Origin: Prosthecobacter sp.
GTDB taxonomy: Bacteria; Verrucomicrobiota; Verrucomicrobiia; Verrucomicrobiales; Verrucomicrobiaceae
Reading direction: 5' to 3'
Length of the DNA stretch: 64,000 nucleotides
NCBI GenBank assembly: GCA_019186985.1
Contig: JABARQ010000005.1
Span: 116,625-180,624 of the forward strand
The translations under genes and the position numbers were made by a program. The notes below the pieces were generated by a model, which did not search any database, was not told the DNA's origin, and saw only the letters and a list, made by a program, of their open reading frames with translations. Every line of letters starts with the position of its first letter. The first letter of the stretch is position 1. This document shows, one piece after another, positions 8,586-17,523 of the stretch.

Positions 8586-9602
8586 TCAGAGCCCCAGCAT
8601 TTCCATGACGGATTCGCGCTTCAGGCGCAGCTCACGCCATTCATGGTCAAAGGCGCTGCCGCCGACGATGCCGCAGCCGCTGGGGAGCTGGACTTCATTG
8701 TCCTGCCAGCCAATGCCGCGGATGGCGACCACCATGTGGCAGGGGCCGCCGCCGGGCTCCACAAAGCCAAAGGGGGCTCCAAAGAACCCGGGCACCTTCA
8801 GCTGAGTCCGGTATTCCCTGAGCTTTTCCAGCCAGGCTTCTTCGCGGGGCAGGCAGCCGACCGCAGGGGTTGGGTGAAGTTCATGGACGAGCTGGTCCGG
8901 AGAAGCCGGTGACTGGAGCCTGACCCGCAGGTTGGTCTGGAAATGCAGCAGCCTCGAAGCCTTGCACAATCCACGCGGGTCACGTTCCACCGTGCCGAGC
9001 CTGGAAAGGCGTTCGATCAGGTAGCGCACCACGATCTCATGCTCCTCGATCTCCTTGACGTCGTTCAGGAAGGCCTCATGGGCTCCCGGCTTCGCGGTTC
9101 CCGCCAGGGCCATGGTTTCCACGGTTTGCCGGTCCGTCCTGAACAGAAGCTCCGGGCTGACGCCCAGAAAGCCGGACGTGCCCTGGATCCAGGCATAGCC
9201 CCAGGTGTTGGAGGGGGCGCACATGACCCTCTCCAGCAGCCGTACAGGACTGCCGCTGACCACGGAGCCGCGCTCGGTGAGCACGGGCACCATCTTTTCG
9301 AGACGCTTGGACAGCACCTCACGCCGGATGCGTCGGAAGGCCATCTTGAACCATTCCGTGGCTGGTTTGGCCCAGGTGATGTGCGGCGGAACGGCTCCAT
9401 TCCAGCCGGTTTCAGCGGGCAGGCCTGCTTCCGTGACGGGAGCCAGCCTGGCGGGTCTTTTCCAGGGGCGGGGGTCGCTTAAGTTGAAGTCATTGACATA
9501 AAAGGCCCCTCCTTCGGCAGGCATTTCGGCCAGGGATTCAAAGGGGCCCTGGCCTATCCACGCCCTGCCGTCGGGCAGCCTGAAAAATGCGATGTCTGTC
9601 AT
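8586..9602 (-). CDS. menF: Isochorismate synthase (chorismate-binding enzyme)
   Basis: The C-terminal two thirds is a chorismate-binding domain: FLGVSPELLFR, MALAGTAKPGAHEAFLNDVKEIEEHEIVV, LLHFQTNLRVRL, HELHPTPAVGCLPRE, and finally LPSGCGIVGGSAFDHEWREL. The HPTPAVG and CGIV blocks point to isochorismate synthases (MenF/EntC/DhbC) rather than anthranilate or aminodeoxychorismate synthase. The reaction is chorismate to isochorismate, the first step of classical menaquinone synthesis. The ATG at 9602 gives 338 residues starting MTDIAFFRLPDG; an in-frame TTG at 9659 would add 19 residues and cannot be excluded. It converges on infC, and no other men gene is in the window. The quinone assignment is inferred from the family; a siderophore role is possible but lacks neighbours. 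Confidence 0.85.
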   Translation of the reverse strand: MTDIAFFRLPDGRAWIGQGPFESLAEMPAEGGAFYVNDFNLSDPRPWKRPARLAPVTEAGLPAETGWNGAVPPHITWAKPATEWFKMAFRRIRREVLSKRLEKMVPVLTERGSVVSGSPVRLLERVMCAPSNTWGYAWIQGTSGFLGVSPELLFRTDRQTVETMALAGTAKPGAHEAFLNDVKEIEEHEIVVRYLIERLSRLGTVERDPRGLCKASRLLHFQTNLRVRLQSPASPDQLVHELHPTPAVGCLPREEAWLEKLREYRTQLKVPGFFGAPFGFVEPGGGPCHMVVAIRGIGWQDNEVQLPSGCGIVGGSAFDHEWRELRLKRESVMEMLGL

Positions 9603-9702
9603 GTTCTGGTCGTCATAGTGAAACGCATGACCCGAGGTGCAAGGATGAGGCTTGTTCAATTCCAGGTTTGCTTTTCAGCGTTCGGGGTGACAATGGAAAT
9701 TC

Positions 9703-10344
9703 ATGCGACTGATTCATTTTGCCTACCTGCTCACCGTCCTGCTTCTTGCCGCGACCTCTTACCTGGCCTGGCAGGGCCAGCAGGCGGCTCGCGGCGCCCG
9801 GGAGGAGCTTGATTTCCTCAAGAAGAAGCAGGCTGCAAGGGAGGCTGCCAATCCTTCGGGCGACAGTCTCGCGCCGATTCCCGTGACTCCGTCAGTCCCG
9901 GCGGCTTCCATCACTCCGCCGGCCCCGGGTTCGCTCGCGGCTTCTGCCTCCGCAAGCCCCTCCCCGGCTTCATCCTCATCGGCTCCCGAGCTGCCTGGGG
10001 GAGGCCTGACGGTTCCCAAGACGGTCACGGAGGCCGAGGCCAAGGGGGTGAACACCAACACGCTGACCCCGGTTCAGAAGCTCGTCCTGGCCGCTCCTGC
10101 GCTTGCCAAGGTGAAGACGGTGGTGAAGGACCAGGGTTTTGTGATTCTCGATGCAGGTTCCAAGAAGGGCATTGCCAAGGGGCAGCAGCTTGAGGTTAGG
10201 CGGGAGAACGGCATCCTTGGCAAGCTGAAGGTTTCCGACGCCGTTGAGGAGAACGAGGCGGTTGCGGATCTCGACATCTCCTCCGTCCCTCCCGGCGTCA
10301 GCATTGAACCGGGTGACGATGTGATTCAGCCCGTCGTACGCTGA
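9703..10344 (+). CDS. Membrane-anchored protein of unknown function
   Basis: I do not recognise a family for this 213-residue protein. It has one N-terminal membrane segment (about residues 4-22, LIHFAYLLTVLLLAATSYLA), a charged helical stretch likely to be coiled (EELDFLKKKQAAREA), then a Pro/Ser/Ala-rich linker to about 105. A compact C-terminal domain (about 120-213) has the pattern VILDAGSKKGIAKGQQLEV and GKLKVSDAVEENEAVADL. That end resembles small beta-barrel domains that follow a DxGxxxGIxxGxxL motif, as in FlgT-like and similar envelope proteins, but the match is only by eye. The stop overlaps the tlyA start (TGATGG), so the two are co-transcribed and translationally coupled. Topology suggests a periplasmic C-terminus. 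Confidence 0.75.
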   Translation: MRLIHFAYLLTVLLLAATSYLAWQGQQAARGAREELDFLKKKQAAREAANPSGDSLAPIPVTPSVPAASITPPAPGSLAASASASPSPASSSSAPELPGGGLTVPKTVTEAEAKGVNTNTLTPVQKLVLAAPALAKVKTVVKDQGFVILDAGSKKGIAKGQQLEVRRENGILGKLKVSDAVEENEAVADLDISSVPPGVSIEPGDDVIQPVVR

Positions 10345-11102
10345 TGGCGCGGATCCGTCTCGACCAGGCGCTCGTGCAAAGCGGGCTTGCCCCTTCCCGT
10401 GAGCAGGCGAAGCGACTCATCATGGCCGGGGAGGTCATGATGGGGGAGGGGGAGGTGATCACCAAGCCCGGCTGGCTGGTGCGTCCGGACGCTGTGCTCG
10501 CGGTTCGGCAGCCGCCCAGGTTTGTCAGCCGCGGAGGCCTGAAGCTGGAGGGGGCCCTGGAGCATTTTGGCATCGATGTCAGAGGTCTCGTCTGCCTGGA
10601 TGTGGGGGCCTCCACAGGAGGGTTCACCGACTGTCTGCTGCAGCGTGGCGCCGTGAAGGTCCATGCCTTCGACGTCGGGACCAACCAGATGGTGTGGAAG
10701 CTGCGCAATGATCCGCGGGTGATCTGCCGTGAAAATTTCAATGTGCGCCACATGCAGGCGACGGACATTCCCGAGCCTGTGGATTTCCTCGTTGCGGACG
10801 TGTCGTTCATCTCGCTCACCCTGGTGCTGCCGGGAGCCCTGTCCTCGCTCAGGCCCGGGGGGCAGGCGCTGGTGCTTGTGAAGCCCCAGTTTGAGCTCAC
10901 CCGCGAGGACATCGGCCCGGGCGGCATCGTGCGTGATCCGGCCCTTCATGAGCGTGCCTGCCGGCGTGTCGAGGAGTTTGTCAAGGAACGGCCCGGCCTG
11001 GAGTGGCGCGGCATCGTGGAATCCGCGATCCAGGGCACGGACGGCAACCGGGAGTTCCTGGCCTGGTTTGCACGCAGGACGGATGCCGTAGGCCGGGCCT
11101 GA
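10344..11102 (+). CDS. tlyA: TlyA family rRNA (cytidine-2'-O)-methyltransferase
   Basis: This 252-residue protein has an S4 RNA-binding domain (RIRLDQALVQSGLAPSREQAKRLI, residues 3-65) followed by an FtsJ/RrmJ-like methyltransferase. The TlyA signature FVSRGGLKLEGALEHFGI precedes the SAM-binding motif CLDVGASTGGFTDCLLQ near 85; further motifs are FLVADVSFISL near 150 and LVLVKPQFEL near 175. TlyA methylates ribose 2'-OH positions of 16S and 23S rRNA cytidines; older annotations call it a haemolysin. Its ATG overlaps the stop of the preceding membrane protein. A 7-bp hairpin (11091-11109, GGCCGGG/CCCGGCC) spans its stop codon but lacks an adjacent T-run. Confidence 0.92.
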   Translation: MARIRLDQALVQSGLAPSREQAKRLIMAGEVMMGEGEVITKPGWLVRPDAVLAVRQPPRFVSRGGLKLEGALEHFGIDVRGLVCLDVGASTGGFTDCLLQRGAVKVHAFDVGTNQMVWKLRNDPRVICRENFNVRHMQATDIPEPVDFLVADVSFISLTLVLPGALSSLRPGGQALVLVKPQFELTREDIGPGGIVRDPALHERACRRVEEFVKERPGLEWRGIVESAIQGTDGNREFLAWFARRTDAVGRA

Positions 11103-11225
11103 CCCGGCCGGCGAAGAAGCACGGTCCTGCGGCCCCGCGCACGCACCTTCACAGTTTTGTTTTATTGTTGGTTGGGCTGGCGGGCCTAATGGAGGCCACT
11201 AGGGCCTGATTCGCGCAGGCTACGA

Positions 11226-14200
11226 ATGGCGGAGGCGCCGCAGGCAGCCCAGGTTGAGGGCATGAACAACCAACCCTCCGTCGTACCGGTGAAGGCTGCG
11301 CACATCCTTCATCCCTTCCTCCGGCTCCTTTGCCGCTCCTCCGTTCAGCGTGCGGTGCTGAAGGCCGGGCTTGTCCTGCTGATGCTGGCGCCGCCGATGG
11401 AGGCCTCGGCCCAGGTTTTCGAGGTTCGCTTTGCGGACAACAGCGGACGAAACCCCTATTCGGGCCTGGTGCCCGGCGGCGACGGCAGCTTCTACGGCAC
11501 CACCTATGGAGGTGGTGCGAAGGGCGAGGGAACCGTGTACCGGATTGCTCCGGACGGGGTGTTGGCAACGCTGGTTTCGTTCAACCGGACCAACGGTGCC
11601 GCTCCTTATGCAGGGCTGGTCCAGGGGGAGGATGGCAGCTTCTACGGCACGACCTATCAAGGCGGGGCGAACAACCTGGGAGTGGTGTTCAAGGTGACGG
11701 CCGGAGGGCTGCTGACAACGCTGGCATCCTTCGATTCAACCCATGGTTCCTACGCCTATGGCGGGCTGGTCCAGGGTGCCGGCGGATCCTTTTACGGGAC
11801 GACCCTGTATGGTGGAACTGCCGACAAAGGAGTGGTTTTCATGGTGACTTCCGGAGGCTCCTTGTCGGCGCTGGTGTCGTTCACCGGCCCGAATGGCGCC
11901 TACCCCAAGGCTGCCCTGGTGCAGGCCGGGGACGGAAACTATTACGGGACGACGGAGCAGGGCGGGACAAACAACCAGGGGACGGTCTTCAGGATGACTC
12001 CCGCAGGTGACCTGACAGTCCTGCTGTCATTCACCGGCGGCAACGGTGCCTATCCAAAAGCAGGTCTTGCGCGGGGGGCGGACGGGCTTTTGTACGGCAC
12101 GACCGACCAGGGGGGCGCGAACGGTTCTGGAACGGTGTTCAAGGTCAGCCTCGCCGGGGCCCTGACAACACTTCACTCCTTCGACGGTGGCAGTGGATCC
12201 AATCCCCGTGCCGGGCTCACCCAGGCGCTGGACGGAAGCTTCTGCGGGACCACCACGACAGGCGGAGCCAACAACCTTGGCACGGTGTTTCAGATCACTT
12301 CGGGCGGAGCGCTGACAACCTTGTCCTCATTTTCCTCCACAAGCGGCCATTCCTCCTATGCAACGCCGGTGCAGGGGGCTGATGGAAGCTTCTATGGAAC
12401 GACCGCCGATGGGGCTGTCGGCAGCCAGGGCACGGTTTTCAAGGTCAGCTCAGGTGGTCTTCTGACGACGCTGGCCTCCTTTAACTCGGTGCATGGAGCC
12501 CACCCCTGGTCCGGACTGGTGCAGGACGGTGGTGGCAGTTGCTACGGCACGACTGAGAACGACGGCGCCGGCGGACTGGGCACGGTTTTCAAGATCACTC
12601 CTGAGGGCGCTTTCACCACCCTTGTCTCGTTTGCAGGTGCCAATGGTGCGAATCCACGGGCGTCGTTGGTGAAGGGCGTCGACGGCTGCTTCTACGGGAC
12701 CACGGGTGCGGGAGGAGCCACGAACCAGGGGACGGTTTTCAAGGTGACTCCGGAGGGCGTGCTGACGACGCTGGCATCGTTCAATCCAGGCAGCGGCTGG
12801 CATCCTCGTGGTGCGTTGCATCTGGCGGAGGATGGCAATTTCTACGGCACGACCGAATATGGAGGTGTGAACGGCTATGGAACGGTGTTTCAAATCACCC
12901 CGGCAGGAAGCCTTTCGGTGCTGGCCTCCTTGACCTACAACAGTGGAACGAACCCCTGGGGCGGGGTGGTTCAGGGCAACGATGGTCATTTCTACGGCAC
13001 CACAACCGCCGGCGGTGCAGGAGGCATGGGGTCGGTGTTTCAGGTCACGCCGGGGGGTGTGCTGACCACCCTGGTTTCCTTTCAGTCCACCAATGGCGCG
13101 CTTCCCTATGGAGAACTGTTGAAGGGCATGGACGGCAACCTTTATGGCACGACTCAACAAGGCGGCGCCGTGGGTTATGGCACCGTTTTCCAGATCACGC
13201 CGGGGGGTGTGCTGACGACCCTGGTTTCCTTCAACCAGGCGAACGGTGCCTACCCGTGGTCGGGACTGACGCAGGGGGCTGACGGCAGCCTTTATGGAAC
13301 CACCACGAAGGGCGGGGCTCATGGGGCCGGCACCGTGTTCAAGGTCACGCCTGGAGGTGTGCTGACCACCCTGTGTTCCCTGGACGGTCTTGCGGCGGCA
13401 AGCCCCCGCGGCCGCCCCGAGATTGGGGTGGATGGCAGCCTGCATGGCACTGCTGAGCAAATGGTGGTCTGGCAGATCACCTTTCCGGCGCCTGAGCTCG
13501 CGGTGGAGCAGCCGTCCGGCAATGCGCTGGCGGGCGGCGTTTCGAGCGTTGACTTTGGTGCGGTGGCGCCAGGTGATGACTCCGTTCTGGAATTCACGGT
13601 GAAAAACACGGGGACGGCAGTCCTGGCCGGATTGAGCGTGAACCGTACGGATGGCAGCGCCTCTTTCGAACTGACCTCCGCGCCAGCCGCCTCCGTGCCC
13701 GCCGGAGGGCAGACTTCCTTCACCCTGACCTTTGCCCCGGATTCCGCAGGACCTGCCTCGGCCACCTTTGAGATCCTGAGCAATGATGCCGATGAAAACC
13801 CCTTCGTCGTCTTCGTGGCCGGCACGGGACTGTCTGCCGGTGAGTTCAACTTTTCCTCATCCACCTACACGGCCTTCCAGGGCGCTGACAGCCTGCGGGT
13901 GATGGTGACGCGAACCGGCGGCAGCCTGCCCGCCAGCGTGACGCTGGGCACGGCTGACGGCATCGCAGGAACGGTGCCGCCCTTTGCCTCCGCGCTGGCG
14001 GGGGCCGATTATGCGGCGCAGTCCGCCGTGCTGGACTTCGCCGAAGGGGAGATGGTCCGGGAGGTCACGCTTGGGCTGGTTCCAAGGCCGGGCGCGACGG
14101 TGCCTAACAAACGTTTCAACATCACGTTGTCCGGTCCTGCGGGCGGCGCCGTCCTGGGCGCCATCAGCAGCGCCGAGGTGCGGATCCTGGCCGCCGACAC

Positions 14201-16043
14201 GACCAGGCCGGCGCTGGCGGTGATTTCACCGGCGGCCACGGTGACGGCGTTGAGCACGACCAGCCCCTTCCTGGTGAAGGGAACCGCCGGGGATGCCAGG
14301 GGAGTGGACCGGGTGGAGGTCGTGCTGAACGGCTCTCCGGCGGTGCTTTCCGCCTCGCTCGGCAGCGCCACTTCCAGCACCTTGGTTCCGTGGAGTCTCG
14401 GCATCGAGCCGGTCGAAGGCATCACCAACACGCTGGCGGTCACAGCCTACGACCTGCGCGGCAACGCCTCCGTCACCGTCAGTCGAAGCTTCACCTTCAC
14501 CCGGCGTTACAGCCTGGCCATCCGGCGTGTGGTGCCGGAAGGAACTGCCGCTGGCTCGGCAGGCTCGGTGGCCATCACCGCCACGCCGGCGGCAGCGGCT
14601 TCGGCTCAAAGCCCGGCGGCTGTAAACGCCAGTCCTAAGTGGAGCGCCATCCTTCCAGGGACACCCGTGAAGCTGACCGCCACGCCCAGGCCTGGTTATG
14701 TGTTCAGCCATTGGAGCAGCCTGCCGCCGGGAGCCGTGGCCCTGGGGCATGTGGCCAGCCTTGTGATGCCTGCCGGAGACGCTGATGCGGAGGCCGTGTT
14801 TGTCCGCAACGGCTTTCTGGCCACCCTGGGCGAGGGCAACGGCTTTTACGGGCTGCTCCAGCGTGAACCCGACCTTGCCATCATCGGCTTCATCACCGGC
14901 ACCCTGGTGCCGTCTACGGGCGGCTTCACCGGCAAAATCCTTCTGGACGGCTCCTCCCATGCCGTCACCGGCCGGTTTTATGGCGACGGACGCATCCTTT
15001 ACAGCGTGGCGGGCGTGAAGAGCTACGAGCACTGGATCGGAGCCCGCAGGCTGGAAATGTTTTACGGCATGCATGGCATCGTGGCGATGCTCAGCGAAGA
15101 CATGGGCATGAACCTGGTCTGGGGCCATGCGGCGCGTGCGGTTTACAGCAGCACGAACAAGGTGCCGGCGGCGCTGCTGAATCAAAAAGTGCCGGTCACG
15201 GCGCCGGTGGACAACAGGGGTTTCTTCACGCTTGCCATGCCGGCGAAGGGGCAGACGCCTGAACATGACATCCATGCCTATCCGCAGGGAGAGGGCTTTG
15301 GCAGCATCACGCTGTCCGATGTGGGGGCGGTGACCTGGGCTGGCACGCTGGCCGACGGCAGCACGTTCACGTCCGGCAGCGGGCTGGTCATGCTTGATGA
15401 ATGTCCGGTCTTCGCAGCCCTGGTCACGCCCGGGCAGCCGCTGACCCTCAAGGGCGGGCGGCTTGGCGGAGTGCTGCATTTTGCGTCCGGGCCCGAAAGC
15501 GATGTGACCGCCGTGGATCTTCAGTGGATGCGCCCGGCGGTGACGCAGATGCCTGGCACGGCGGCGCTGGCGAAGGCGACACAGCTCTACACGGCGGGCT
15601 GGCCGGATGGCATTGTCCTGGATGCCGTCGGAGCCCTTTACGACAAGACGGTTGATGTGAAAACCGCCCTGGGGCTGGATCCGGTGAATCCAGTCGATGG
15701 CAACGGCAGGCTTGAGTTCACCGGGGGATGGCTTTTGGGAGACCCTGTCGGCATGGTCGGCGTGACCCGGTTCAACATTGCCCCAGGCACGATGGCCGGC
15801 ACGAGCGTGGTGACGAAGATACCAGCCACGAACAGCAGCTTCACCCTGACCTTGGGCCAGGGGCAGGGGACCTTTGGCGGAACGTTCACCCCAAACTGGA
15901 CACCTGCGTCCGCGGCGAAGCCTTCCTTCAGGGGCATCCTCATTCAGAAGGGGGGCGGCAAGGGTGGTCATGGGTATTTCATCAGCAACCGCCCCGGCGA
16001 CCTCGATCCAGAATCAGGCAGGGTCGTCCTGGGCAGACCCTGA
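11226..16043 (+). CDS. Giant surface protein with thirteen exact 50-residue repeats
   Basis: This is about 1605 residues from the ATG at 11226, or 1593 from the ATG at 11262, which gives a more compact N-terminus. A signal peptide (VLKAGLVLLMLAPPMEASA) ends near residue 62. Residues 84-733 are thirteen tandem repeats of exactly 50 residues with consensus GxDGSFYGTTxxGGAxxxGTVFKVTPGGxLTTLxSF; a broken fourteenth follows. A choice-of-anchor D/ASH-like domain (about 770-870) ends in ILSNDADENPFVVFVAGTG. Next come a Calx-beta-like domain, an Ig-like domain (VDRVEVVLNG), and an InlB B-repeat-like segment (PGYVFSHWSSLP). The C-terminal part has GSITLSDVGAVTWAGTLADG and finally FRGILIQKGGGKGGHGYF, motifs shared with the giant protein at the left edge. 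Propeller-like folding of the repeats and a surface location are inferred. Confidence 0.88.
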   Translation: MAEAPQAAQVEGMNNQPSVVPVKAAHILHPFLRLLCRSSVQRAVLKAGLVLLMLAPPMEASAQVFEVRFADNSGRNPYSGLVPGGDGSFYGTTYGGGAKGEGTVYRIAPDGVLATLVSFNRTNGAAPYAGLVQGEDGSFYGTTYQGGANNLGVVFKVTAGGLLTTLASFDSTHGSYAYGGLVQGAGGSFYGTTLYGGTADKGVVFMVTSGGSLSALVSFTGPNGAYPKAALVQAGDGNYYGTTEQGGTNNQGTVFRMTPAGDLTVLLSFTGGNGAYPKAGLARGADGLLYGTTDQGGANGSGTVFKVSLAGALTTLHSFDGGSGSNPRAGLTQALDGSFCGTTTTGGANNLGTVFQITSGGALTTLSSFSSTSGHSSYATPVQGADGSFYGTTADGAVGSQGTVFKVSSGGLLTTLASFNSVHGAHPWSGLVQDGGGSCYGTTENDGAGGLGTVFKITPEGAFTTLVSFAGANGANPRASLVKGVDGCFYGTTGAGGATNQGTVFKVTPEGVLTTLASFNPGSGWHPRGALHLAEDGNFYGTTEYGGVNGYGTVFQITPAGSLSVLASLTYNSGTNPWGGVVQGNDGHFYGTTTAGGAGGMGSVFQVTPGGVLTTLVSFQSTNGALPYGELLKGMDGNLYGTTQQGGAVGYGTVFQITPGGVLTTLVSFNQANGAYPWSGLTQGADGSLYGTTTKGGAHGAGTVFKVTPGGVLTTLCSLDGLAAASPRGRPEIGVDGSLHGTAEQMVVWQITFPAPELAVEQPSGNALAGGVSSVDFGAVAPGDDSVLEFTVKNTGTAVLAGLSVNRTDGSASFELTSAPAASVPAGGQTSFTLTFAPDSAGPASATFEILSNDADENPFVVFVAGTGLSAGEFNFSSSTYTAFQGADSLRVMVTRTGGSLPASVTLGTADGIAGTVPPFASALAGADYAAQSAVLDFAEGEMVREVTLGLVPRPGATVPNKRFNITLSGPAGGAVLGAISSAEVRILAADTTRPALAVISPAATVTALSTTSPFLVKGTAGDARGVDRVEVVLNGSPAVLSASLGSATSSTLVPWSLGIEPVEGITNTLAVTAYDLRGNASVTVSRSFTFTRRYSLAIRRVVPEGTAAGSAGSVAITATPAAAASAQSPAAVNASPKWSAILPGTPVKLTATPRPGYVFSHWSSLPPGAVALGHVASLVMPAGDADAEAVFVRNGFLATLGEGNGFYGLLQREPDLAIIGFITGTLVPSTGGFTGKILLDGSSHAVTGRFYGDGRILYSVAGVKSYEHWIGARRLEMFYGMHGIVAMLSEDMGMNLVWGHAARAVYSSTNKVPAALLNQKVPVTAPVDNRGFFTLAMPAKGQTPEHDIHAYPQGEGFGSITLSDVGAVTWAGTLADGSTFTSGSGLVMLDECPVFAALVTPGQPLTLKGGRLGGVLHFASGPESDVTAVDLQWMRPAVTQMPGTAALAKATQLYTAGWPDGIVLDAVGALYDKTVDVKTALGLDPVNPVDGNGRLEFTGGWLLGDPVGMVGVTRFNIAPGTMAGTSVVTKIPATNSSFTLTLGQGQGTFGGTFTPNWTPASAAKPSFRGILIQKGGGKGGHGYFISNRPGDLDPESGRVVLGRP
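11475..13424 (+). repeat. Thirteen tandem 150-bp coding repeats
   Basis: Each unit encodes exactly 50 residues, starting at the GGDG of unit 1 (11475), and the next DG motif after thirteen units falls at the predicted 13425. Protein identity is well kept (YGTT, GTVF, LTTL) while the DNA has diverged, so the array is old and selected rather than a recent slippage product. Confidence 0.9.
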
Positions 16044-16164
16044 TCCAGGCTTCCTGCGTACCGCATCGTTCTGACCGGGTGGGTGGCAGGACGAAAAATC
16101 CTTTTGCGCCGCAGCGGCGAATCCCTCATAGCTGCTGGCCTTTCAACCCCCACAATCCCCCATC

Positions 16165-16491
16165 ATGCCCACCTACGACTACGAATGCACGAAGTGCGGT
16201 CATCAGTTCGAAGCGCGCCAGTCGATGAAGGACCCACACCTGACGGACTGCCCCCAGGCGGGCTGTCCAGGACCCGTGAAGCGACGGATCGGAGCCGGAG
16301 CCGGATTCATCTTCAAAGGTTCCGGCTTCTACATCACGGACTACCGGAGTGATTCCTACAAGGCGGCGGCTAAGCAGGATTCCCAGGCCGCCTCGTCAGG
16401 CTCCTCCAGCAGCGGCTCGTCTTCTTCCGCCGGAAGCTCAGGACAGTCTTCATCGGCTGGTGCAGCCAAGCCGGCGGCAACCTCCCCATGA
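16165..16491 (+). CDS. FmdB-family zinc ribbon protein
   Basis: This 108-residue protein starts MPTYDYECTKCGHQFEARQS, the FmdB/CxxC regulatory protein signature. A first CTKC knuckle (residues 8-11) is followed by a second cysteine group in DCPQAGCPG (about 30-35), consistent with one zinc site. The middle (GAGAGFIFKGSGFYITDYRS) is the usual FmdB second block. The last 35 residues are a low-complexity Ser/Gly/Ala tail. The family's biochemical role is poorly known. The ATG at 16165 follows a CCCCCATC leader without Shine-Dalgarno. It stands between the giant surface gene and the TatD-like gene, all on the same strand. Confidence 0.88.
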   Translation: MPTYDYECTKCGHQFEARQSMKDPHLTDCPQAGCPGPVKRRIGAGAGFIFKGSGFYITDYRSDSYKAAAKQDSQAASSGSSSSGSSSSAGSSGQSSSAGAAKPAATSP

Positions 16492-16653
16492 CAACCGGCT
16501 TGAGGAATCCCGAGGCTCTGGTCAAGGCAACGGGGCAGGGCTGCGGCCCGGCTGCCAGGGCGCCTCTTCAGCAGGTGCGCTTCTTGCGGATTGACGCCGA
16601 ATGCAGCCGGGGCTCATTTCCGCCCTGCCCCAACACCGTTCACCCTTTCCCCC

Positions 16654-17454
16654 ATGCCCTACATTGAACCCCACGGCCACATGGTCAGCCGGACCACCGA
16701 TGATTATGAGAGGATGGCGCTGGCAGGCTGCCAGGTGATCTGTGAGCCGGCCTTCTGGGCAGGCTTTGACCGGGCCTCCGCCCAGGGCTTTTACGACTAC
16801 TTCCGGCAGATCACCGAATATGAGCCGAAGAGGGCGGCGAAGTTTGGCATCCAGCATTTCTCCTGGCTCTGCATCAATCCCAAGGAGGCGGAGGACACGA
16901 GGCTGGCGGAGGAGGTGATCGCGCTCATTCCGCAGTTCCTGGGCAGGCCGAATGTGCTTGGCATCGGAGAAATCGGCCTGAACAAAAACAGCCGCAATGA
17001 GCTGAGGATCTTCGAGCAGCATGTGCAGCTTGCCCAGGATCACGACCAGCTGGTGCTCATCCACACCCCGCATCTGGAGGACAAGCTGAAGGGCACGCGG
17101 CTGATCGTCGAGGCGCTCAAGAACTTCTCCGGCATCAAGCCGGAACGGGTGATCATCGATCATGTGGAGGAGCACACGATTGATCATGTGCTTGACCAGG
17201 GGTTCTGGGCCGGCATCACGCTTTACCCGGAGAGCAAGTGCACGCCACACCGGGCCATCGACATGCTGGAGCATCGGCGTGCGGAGCGGATCTGGATGAA
17301 CAGCGCCTGCGACTGGGGCGTGAGCGATCCACTGGCCGTGCCGAAGACCATGCAGGCCATGCGTCAGCGTGGCTGGAGCGCGGAGATGATCCAGAAGGTG
17401 GCCTGGGACAACCCCAGGCAGTTCATGTGCCAGACGGTGAAGTTCACGGCTTGA
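16654..17454 (+). CDS. TatD-like metal-dependent hydrolase (EboB-like)
   Basis: This 266-residue protein starts MPYIEPHGHMVSRTTDDYE; the HGH near residue 8 is in the position of the HxH metal motif of TatD-type amidohydrolases. Later motifs are VLGIGEIGLNKN (near 110), LVLIHTPH (near 145), RVIIDHVEEHTIDHVLDQGFWAGITLYP (near 180) and NSACDWGVSDPLAVPKT (near 215). These resemble, from memory, the TatD-type protein of ebo clusters (EboB) more than the DNase TatD itself. No other ebo gene is visible nearby. The start at 16654 was chosen because the HGH motif follows directly; an in-frame ATG at 16591 would add 21 residues unlike the family. The substrate is unknown. Confidence 0.82.
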   Translation: MPYIEPHGHMVSRTTDDYERMALAGCQVICEPAFWAGFDRASAQGFYDYFRQITEYEPKRAAKFGIQHFSWLCINPKEAEDTRLAEEVIALIPQFLGRPNVLGIGEIGLNKNSRNELRIFEQHVQLAQDHDQLVLIHTPHLEDKLKGTRLIVEALKNFSGIKPERVIIDHVEEHTIDHVLDQGFWAGITLYPESKCTPHRAIDMLEHRRAERIWMNSACDWGVSDPLAVPKTMQAMRQRGWSAEMIQKVAWDNPRQFMCQTVKFTA

Positions 17455-17461
17455 GCCTGGC

Positions 17462-17491
17462 AAAAAAGAGACCGGAGCGCGGCTCCGGTCT
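17462..17491 (-). terminator. Rho-independent terminator of the porin gene
   Basis: Read on the minus strand, a perfect 10-bp stem AGACCGGAGC/GCTCCGGTCT with a 3-base loop is followed by a short T-run (AAAAAA at 17462-17467 on the plus strand). It lies 33 bases past the porin stop. No T-run follows on the plus strand, so it serves the porin. Confidence 0.88.
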
Positions 17492-17523
17492 CCGAGGGGA
17501 TTGATGCTGCCTGGAGGCGCAGA

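Noticed and set aside
14226..15971. Minus-strand open frame of 581 codons opposite the second giant surface protein
   Set aside because: The plus-strand domains are clear; the antisense frame has a biased composition only.
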